From Selaginella moellendorffii (Eukaryota > Streptophyta > Lycopodiopsida > Selaginellales > Selaginellaceae), in the NCBI RefSeq assembly GCF_000143415.4, contig NW_003314268.1:2181972-2245971 (forward strand): a DNA stretch of 64,000 nucleotides, in the 5' to 3' direction. Both the position numbers and the translations under genes were made by a program. Shown here in pieces: positions 57,599 to 64,000 of this stretch (positions are counted from its first letter, which is position 1; the number at the start of each line of letters is the position of its first letter). The notes below the pieces were generated by a model that worked only from the letters and a program-made list of their open reading frames with translations, made no database searches and had not been told where the DNA came from.

Positions 57599-57629
57599 CA
57601 TGCTTCACGCTCAAAATCCCACCTTTTGT

Positions 57630-58175
57630 CTACGACCATACCAAGGGCTGCAACCAGACTTTGCCCGATGGGAGAACCAGCTCCAGTTCACTAGGCAACT
57701 CCCGTTCTTGTTGGATGGTGCATGCGAAGCAAACCCTGGGAAGCCTTTCACCGTCAAGCTCATATGCCAAGTAGCTACCAAGTGCATTCCCAACCGCCTT
57801 CAAAACTTTGGGATGCAAGCAATCCGTCGGCAGGAGGGGCAATCCCACCCAAACAGCTGCTTTGATATTCCCAGCCTCGTTGGGGTTGAAGTCTTGCTGG
57901 AAAGGCTGGAAGAGGATCACGCGATCTTCGTACTGCGCAAACCGCCTCTCCAGCAACTTCTGAACATCCAGCGAGTTTGCGAATGCCAGCTCGAAGAAAC
58001 CGTTTGCCAGGAAACGAGCACCAACATACGAGTGCACGTTCCAGCTCGTACAGGCCAGGTTTTTGAGGACCTCCTCAGTGATGACGTCTCCGCTGCATGA
58101 GCCCAGCACCAGATGATCCTCCAATCCTCGCTTGAATAATTGCAGTTTCATGTCTCGCAAATCGACCCTCCGCAC
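57630..58175 (-). other. DUF4283-like segment at NLR C-terminus
   Basis: The last 181 codons include ANGFFELAFANSLDVQKLLE, a hydrophobic RVILFQPFQQDFNPNEA, AAVWVGLPLLPTDCLHPKVL, KAVGNALGSYL and RLPRVCFACTI. This is the order seen in plant DUF4283: a W/F-rich fold, then VWVRLPGLP, then LxxIGxxLG and RVCVEID-like. DUF4283 is known mostly from plant retrotransposon proteins, usually before a zinc knuckle; none follows here. It shares one exon and frame with the LRR and linker. Confidence 0.7.
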
Positions 58176-59598
58176 ATGACCAGGATCGTAGCCGTTTGCA
58201 TCCTTTGCCAGCTTCTGATATTCTAGATCTTCATCTATACTCGTTTCGTCTATGAATCCTGCTAACCAGTCTAGGAAATTGTTGAATGAAGGAAAGGAGG
58301 CACTGTGCTGGTTGGTTGTCGATGTCGTTTTAGAATTACTCGGATCCAAGACAGTAGCAGATTCATGTTGGTCGGTATTCGTCTCTGAAGTGTTCTCAGC
58401 TGCTTTCCCAGTTTCTGGCTTCTCCTTTATCGGTTCTTTGTCTGCTTCGTGCTCATGCCCCATTTCCGCTTCATTCAGAGCAGATATGGTCTGAACGTTG
58501 GCTCCGATGAGATTAACGTTTCTGGTTTTCAACAGGCCGAACACCTCGTCCGTCAAGGTTATGAAGTCGCAGTCCGTGAGGTCCATTTTTCGGAGCTGTG
58601 GTGCTGCAGCCAAAACCTTGGGCAGTTCTCGAATGGGAATTCCTCGCATAGATATCTCTTCCAAGCTGATGAAGTAGTCACCACTTAAATCAACCCATGG
58701 TAACGCTCTCAGTTGCATGCATTGCTTCAATTCCAGCTTCCTCAGCCTTGGAAGCAGTCCTATACTCGCAGGTAAGCCAGATATTTGCGTGTTGTTCAAA
58801 ACCAGCTCCTCCAAGTATGAAAAATATCTCAACGCTTCCTCGTCAGGGAGCTCTTTCAATCCGGCACAGCCTCTCAGGTTCAAGTGGACAAGGTTGGGCA
58901 GCGCCTTGGGATGTATATCCAAGCGTTGCAGGCGCTCACAAAACGCCAGTTTGAGGATACGAAGACGAGGAAGTGCCCCTGGTTGCAATTCTGGAAATGC
59001 TTCTAGTCTTCCGCATCCCGTCATGAAAAGCTCTTGTAACGAAGGAAATGCACCTGAACTTCCGAAAGCCTCTGGTAGAGATTGCAAGGACAAGCAGCCT
59101 TCAAGATCCAGCTTTTGAAGCCATTGTAACTCCTGCAGATCTGAAGGAAGTTGCGACAACGACGTGCAGCCACGAAGGTCGAGAGCAAGCAGTCCCAAGA
59201 ACGACTTGGCGAGATAGTCCGGTAGCTTCAGGAGTGATCTGCAAGTGTTGACATCGAGAACCTCTAGAGCGGCCAGGGACTGGAGCTCGTCTGGAATGAC
59301 TGAAAGTTTTTCGAAGTAAAGGCTGAGATGTACCAGCCTGGTTGAAGAGATAGCAGGGAAGCGTTCTGCAGTTCGGCTGCTGATCCATAACCTGGTCAAC
59401 ATTTGTAAGGCTGCTAGATTCTTTAGGCCTTGTACTGGAAGTTCGGATGTTACGCAGCTGCAAGGACTGTGCCGGTTTTGGTCCCAGATATCCCCACACC
59501 CTCTTGCGTTGAGATAACGCAAGTTGACGAGATTCGATACTTTGTGCACTGGAAAGCTCTCCAATTGACAATTTTGCATGTTCAGATGTTCTAACTTC

Positions 59599-59606
59599 GC
59601 CAGCCA
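59599..59606 (-). other. 4-bp tandem duplication causing frameshift
   Basis: The plus strand reads GCCAGCCA. On the coding strand, one TGGC unit fewer would make the LRR reading continuous from DSLA to KLEHLNMQN. As it stands the frame shifts by one. Confidence 0.8.
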
Positions 59607-61654
59607 AAGAGTCCGGCACAGATCGGATGCTGCTATAACTAATGTCGAGGACGACCAGCTCTTTGAGCTTCCCAATCTCCATGGGAAGAGATATTAAGCC
59701 CGTCCTGCTCAGGTCCAGTACACGGAGCTTTTTAAAGCTCCACAGAAACCGCCCGGTAAGATGTTTCAGCTGAATGTTGTTGCTAAGGAGTAGCACTTCC
59801 ACATCCGGAGCCCGAGTTCCAAGCTTATCGACGTTCTCCACCTGATTTCCTATCAAAGAAAGCTTCTTAGCGTTGAACTTCTCTTGGCCAGTACCTTTGC
59901 ATAGTCCTGCAGGAAACTCCCTTCCAGACAGAAACAGGCACGCATACTCAGTGGCCTTCTTCTGGTTTTCCAATATGTAAATCGCCATATCCCGAAGCAC
60001 ATCGTGTATTTTGCAACTCAAGAACTTCGTGTTCTGGCTATGTGTCCAACCTACTTCCAGATCCACGAGTGAGCGTCCTATAAGCTGGCCCAGAATGTAA
60101 TAAGCCTCAACCTGAGGATCTTCATCGTCTTTGTATCCTATCAAGCCATCACCAATCCAATACCCAATGAGCTGCTCCACCTCTATAACTGCATCCTCAG
60201 GAAAGGCTGCGAAGTAGAGAAAGCACTCTTGCAGTGCTCTGCCTCGGGCTTTGTCAATCATATCGAGTTCGTCATAGCTAAGCTTGAGTCTGTGATACAC
60301 CTGGTTCTCTTGTTCCTCGTTCAAAACCTCGGCATTCTTCAACTTGCGTAATGTAGAATCCCAGTCGCCTAGCTGCTGCTTGCCTGCCATGCTTCCACCA
60401 ATGACTTTGAGAGCTAAAGGCAGTCCTTTGCACTCAGAGACCACTTGCTTTACTCTTTCGGCAAGTATTGGTTCCATGTCGTGTTCTAGCTGTTGCCGGT
60501 CTTGTCCCGGAAATGCACAGCCACAGAAGAGATTCCAACTATGCTCATCCGAAAGCAGTTTCACTTCGATGACCGTTGATGGCACCTTGTCAAAGACACT
60601 GTTGTTCCGGGAAGTCACCAGAATTTTGCTGCCTGGAGCATCCACCACATCAAACCACTGCAGCACATTTCCATCCCACACATCGTCCAAGATCAACAAC
60701 ACTTTGCTGTTCTTCAAGCAGTTGATGAGGGTTTTCCTGCCAGCTTCCTCGGATGAAAAGAGCTGCTCCCCACGGCCGATGTGTTTGCGTAATCTACTTT
60801 GCAACCTGGCAATGTTGGGATTTCGTGCAACCGTGAGCCAATATACCTTTCCTCCAAAGTGATTGTTCACCGATAAACTGTTAGTGACAGTTTGTGTCAA
60901 CAGCGTCTTTCCTGAACCTCCCTTGCCCCAAACACCAACCCATCGTCCTGTGCCATCTCGAAGGACTGCTTCAAGTCGGCTACTCAATTCCTCCAGTCCA
61001 AACACCAGCTTCGGAATCGGCTGAAGTTCTGTAGTTGGCTCGTCGACCACGTCTAAACCAGCCGAGTGACTCGTTGCTTCATTCGTTATCTCAAAAATCG
61101 CACGATCTTTGCTATAACTCTCAGACTGTGTGCATCCACAGGTCTTTGCCGAAAGTGAAACGTATCTGTAATTGTCTTGAAGCAACCGTAGTACCTCACT
61201 GCATTGTGTGACAACCTTGGCAGACAGGGCCACGTTCCAAGTACTGGCAGCCTCGTGAAGTTCCTTTATCTTGATCAGAATACTCATGATTCTGCGCGAG
61301 AGCCTGTACCTGCAGAACAATGCACTGATCAATTGATGCGTTACTCAGAAGAAAGAAGAATGCATCTTACTTGACGAAAACGTTGAAGGAATGCACGCTC
61401 CTGCACTCGATGATCACTGCCTGCGCATCTTCTAGGCAGGCCCGAAGGCTTGCAAGCCAGGTGTCAGCAACATTCTTGAGCTGCGGATTGTTCCCAAGGC
61501 TCCCCAGTTCAGACACGACCGGCTTGACACAAGAATCCACCATTTTTGCTAATTGCATACAGTATTCCCGGCACATCACAACCTTTGCCGCTTCTACTAT
61601 CGCCAGGTGCACTATCTCTGCAATGAGCGCCGAGACAAAGCCTGGATCCACCAT

Positions 61655-62400
61655 GATTCTTTCTCGTGGCCTAAGATCTATCTCTAGGCGTCTCACCTGA
61701 TCATTCGCTCCTGAGGCGAGGGCGGTCAGACCCGTGGACGAGAGTGGCGAGATGATTGACAGGATGTTCGGAATCCATCTGACCCCTCACGCAAGCGATT
61801 CAAGATTTTTTGAGGCCTTCTAAAATCAGAATATGTGACTTTGGGAGGAGCCCGATGGAAAACCGTGCTCAAGGTGTCATACAACACATCTTTCATAAAT
61901 CAATTTTATGGGCATTAAATCTTTATTGTCAACCACAACCATGTGGATACGTACTCTAACTCCATAGAATATGCTTTTGTTGACATTACAACCTTGACCT
62001 TCCAACAACTTGCATTTGAATTATGTTTATATGTGAGCTATGGCGTGCAATTCGTAAAAGGGTGGATTTTACAACGGTGGATTTCACTCACACCACGTGT
62101 ATGCTTGCTATTGGTCCACGTGTATTATGAGTGTATAAAAAACACAGGCATAGAATATTTTTCAATCCTTATGCCCCAGATGGGGCATCAATAGCAATGA
62201 CCCATGCTATGTATGGAATGGAGCCATTCATGGCCCATAGACCCATTCATCCCATGCATTCGAGCAAGTTGTTAATGTTGCAAACCAAATGGACAATCGA
62301 CTAAATTGCATACCATACTACCTTATCTAGAGCACTATGTTCTCACGTCTTGCTCTTGGCACTCATGGCAAGAGTTTATCTTTCGTTGCAATGCATTTAC
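61655..62400. other. NLR upstream region, nothing else recognised
   Basis: Contains the presumed NLR promoter. GC content falls again from about 61,800, marking re-entry into repetitive DNA. The short open frame at 61,943 has no domain. Confidence 0.5.
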
Positions 62401-62411
62401 AAATTGCACGC

Positions 62412-62758
62412 CTTTTTTAACATAGTGTCATAGCAAGCGTAAGTGAACTCCATCTAGAATTTGGGAGTATGGCAGCCTTGATCGTCATCAACAGCCATCG
62501 CCGTGTCCTCCCCACATTGCCGACCGCCGCTATGCTGCTCGCAATCATCGATGCTCCCATTGTTACCCGCTGCAGCGTCTAGGCAATCGTTGAATCCTCT
62601 TACTTCCTCTGTCTTGCATTGTGATTCTTGAGGTGCATTCACCATGGATGCGAAGAACTCCTGGGCTCTCATAGCTGGAAAATGTTGGAAATTGAGTCAC
62701 ACCTGGGCACACCTCTTTTAACATAGTGTTCATAACAAACGTAAGTGAACTCCATCTA
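62412..62758. repeat. Direct repeat pair of about 45 bp
   Basis: A phrase TTTTAACATAGTGT...GTAAGTGAACTCCATCTAG occurs at about 62,412-62,456 and 62,713-62,758. The intervening sequence includes minus-strand open frames with no recognised domain. Confidence 0.7.
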
Positions 62759-63010
62759 GCTCCATTGCAAAGCCATGGATATATACTATCTGGAGTCATG
62801 TCTTTAATGGATCCCATTGAGTTTATCTTTTGTTGCAATTGATTTCCAGTGTAGCTCTTTCAACACTTGAGTTTTGTACCATGATGCTTAGAAGATTTGC
62901 ATATGACTCAAAAGTAGGTTGAAGTCTAACCAATTCGATGAATTGGTGGGGCTCATACTTCAATTGTGTACTATGCAAAGGTGCATAGTGTTGATGTTTA
63001 GACGTAAAGT

Positions 63011-63268
63011 TCTCTCAAGAGGAGCATGCTAAAGGAAATTTGAGAATGTGGAAGTTGCAATTGCATGCAGTAACATTCAGGATAACAATAGACACTTTCA
63101 ACATTTTCCAATTATAATTGTTTCAAATTGGACCTGGAGTTCTCTCAAGAGGAGCATGCTGAAGGAGATTTGAGAATATGGAAGTTGCAATTGCATGTAG
63201 TAACATTTAAGTGAGAAGAGCAATGACAATGGACACTTACAATATTTTCCAATCATAATCGTTTCAAA
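63011..63268. repeat. Tandem duplication of about 125-130 bp
   Basis: TTCTCTCAAGAGGAGCATGC starts the two copies at about 63,011 and 63,136. Both continue with GTGGAAGTTGCAATTGCATG-like and ATTTTCCAAT sequence. The copies differ by small substitutions and one insertion. Confidence 0.8.
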
Positions 63269-63540
63269 TTTTGAAATTTGTAAAAAGGGTTTCCAAGCAT
63301 GGGGCAAAACTATCCAATGTATGCCGTGCGTTGCGGCCGAAGAACTGGAGTTTTCAAGGATTGGAAGCTCGTGCTCACTTTGGTAAGAGTAGATTTGTAA
63401 TAGTTTCCTATATGGTGTAACCCTTTTGCAATGTTTAAGGTTTCTGGGTTTCCTCTTGGCATGGCAAACTGGAGAGGATTTTATGACTTCTTTGAGGCAC
63501 AACAATGAATCCAACAGGGGACAGGACCGAGGATTCTATA

Positions 63541-63930
63541 TGATGCCTCCTCCTCTCAAGGCTCGACAATCCCTTTGACAAGGCAGCCCAAGACTACTTC
63601 TAATCTTGTGCCAATCACCGAGGGGAAAGGTCCTGTTGAAGAAAGTGACAGCGAGGGATATGTTATTGCTCGAGATGCAAGCAAGGACGAGTTCACAGAC
63701 CTAGAGGGTGATTTTGGTTCTACCAAATAGGTTGAGAGTTCCTCAAGCGAGGATGGGCATCATGTAGCACCCAAGCTCGATAGTTTTGACCCAGAACCTA
63801 AATTGGGAGCTGCTTTGGAAGCTATAGTGATTACCCTTGGTGAGACAAGCATAAGCCAAAAGGGTACCAAGGGCCGCAAGTGCCTATAATGGGCATTTGT
63901 GGAATATTTTGAATATTCTTACCTTTAACT
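63541..63930 (+). pseudogene. Decayed coding stretch of unknown origin
   Basis: One plus frame keeps coding-like, acidic/Ser-rich residues (VPITEGKGPVEESDSEGYV, SSSSEDGHHVAPKLDS) interrupted by two stops (at 63,728 and near 63,887). It ends with KGRKCL, a stop, then WAFVEYFEYSY, which loosely recalls a BED-type zinc finger start of hAT transposases. The identification is weak. Confidence 0.35.
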
Positions 63931-64000
63931 TCGCCAATGAACTGGAAAGAGTCTCTTTCAAAGTGTGAAACATATTTGAAGACAATTATCTATTTTTATT

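Larger units (their letters stand above)
57630..61654 (-). pseudogene. NLR resistance gene with C-terminal DUF4283-like domain, frame broken
   Basis: Intracellular immune receptor type gene. Exon 1 (61,654-61,371) starts MVDPGFVSALIAEIV and encodes a helical N-terminal region resembling RPW8/HeLo-like bundles (FNVFVKYRLSRRI at the intron). Exon 2 runs from 61,309 to 57,630. NB-ARC motifs, in residues of the continuous reading: P-loop GKGGSGKT (223-230), kinase-2 LLILDDVWD (299-307), GSKILVTSR, GLPLA (390-394), CFLYFAAFPED and an IHD at the MHD position (529-531). LRRs follow from about 570 to 1,030, then a polar Thr/Glu-rich linker, then a DUF4283-like domain (about 1,139-1,315). A GCCA tandem duplication at 59,599-59,606 shifts the frame in the LRR near residue 664. 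The upstream frame then runs about 165 unrelated codons to a stop near 59,101. Confidence 0.85.

Noticed and set aside
60344-60862. Plus-strand open frame of 172 codons
   Set aside because: Antisense to the NB-ARC coding region.
61655-61696. Earlier NLR start at 61,696
   Set aside because: It needs a non-ATG codon; the first ATG is at 61,654.

Overview
This is nuclear plant DNA, most likely from a lycophyte such as Selaginella (inference). The evidence is plant-type gene families (NRAMP1/6-type transporter, plant dihydrodipicolinate reductase, NRT3/NAR2, STIG1, LEA_1, NB-ARC-LRR), very short introns (mostly 45-80 bp) with GT-AG borders, tight gene spacing, and a sharp boundary between a transposon-filled AT-rich half and a gene-dense half.

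Positions 1-33,600 form a nest of LTR retrotransposons. A decayed Ty3/gypsy copy (about 120-2,940) is followed by a minus-strand non-coding LTR element (2,941-7,008, resuming at 15,665-17,210). Its right LTR is split by a plus-strand LTR-like insertion (7,009-7,889 and 15,434-15,664). That insertion is split in turn by a complete young 7.5-kb element (7,890-15,433) with near-identical LTRs and a CTTAA target duplication. This element has no gag or pol, so it is a LARD-type non-autonomous element. Its LTRs carry a 12/11-base tandem array that leaves long open frames on both strands, and these are not genes. A second LTR family (17,211-20,047) and another minus-strand LARD (20,048-23,620) follow. 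A better-preserved but dead Ty3/gypsy element with gag, protease, reverse transcriptase, RNase H and integrase lies at 27,500-32,254. AT-rich DNA continues to 33,600.

Positions 33,600-61,700 hold 14 protein genes and one tRNA. In order they are: NRAMP transporter (+), dihydrodipicolinate reductase (-), SR splicing factor (+), NRT3/NAR2 nitrate-transport partner (+), STIG1-like peptide (+), RING-H2 protein (-), LEA_1 protein (+), six-pass membrane protein (-), RCC1-repeat protein (+), mevalonate kinase (+), ATXR2-like SET protein (-), GH18/CHID1-like protein (+), a P450 3'-end pseudogene, an intact P450 (+), tRNA-Asn, a second LEA-like protein (-) and a large NLR resistance gene (-). Several pairs share very short intergenic spaces: 7 bp between the convergent NRAMP and DapB stops, 19 bp between the mevalonate kinase and ATXR2 stops, and 54 bp between the divergent ATXR2 and CHID1 starts. 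Both LEA genes have paired ABRE/G-box sites upstream, which fits desiccation or ABA control.

The most notable locus is the NLR at 57,630-61,654. Its reading frame encodes a helical N-terminus, NB-ARC, LRRs, a polar linker and a C-terminal segment resembling DUF4283, a domain typical of plant retroelement proteins. This would be an NLR with a transposon-derived integrated domain. In this haplotype a 4-bp tandem duplication breaks the frame inside the LRR. The last 2.3 kb is repetitive, decayed and without a convincing gene.
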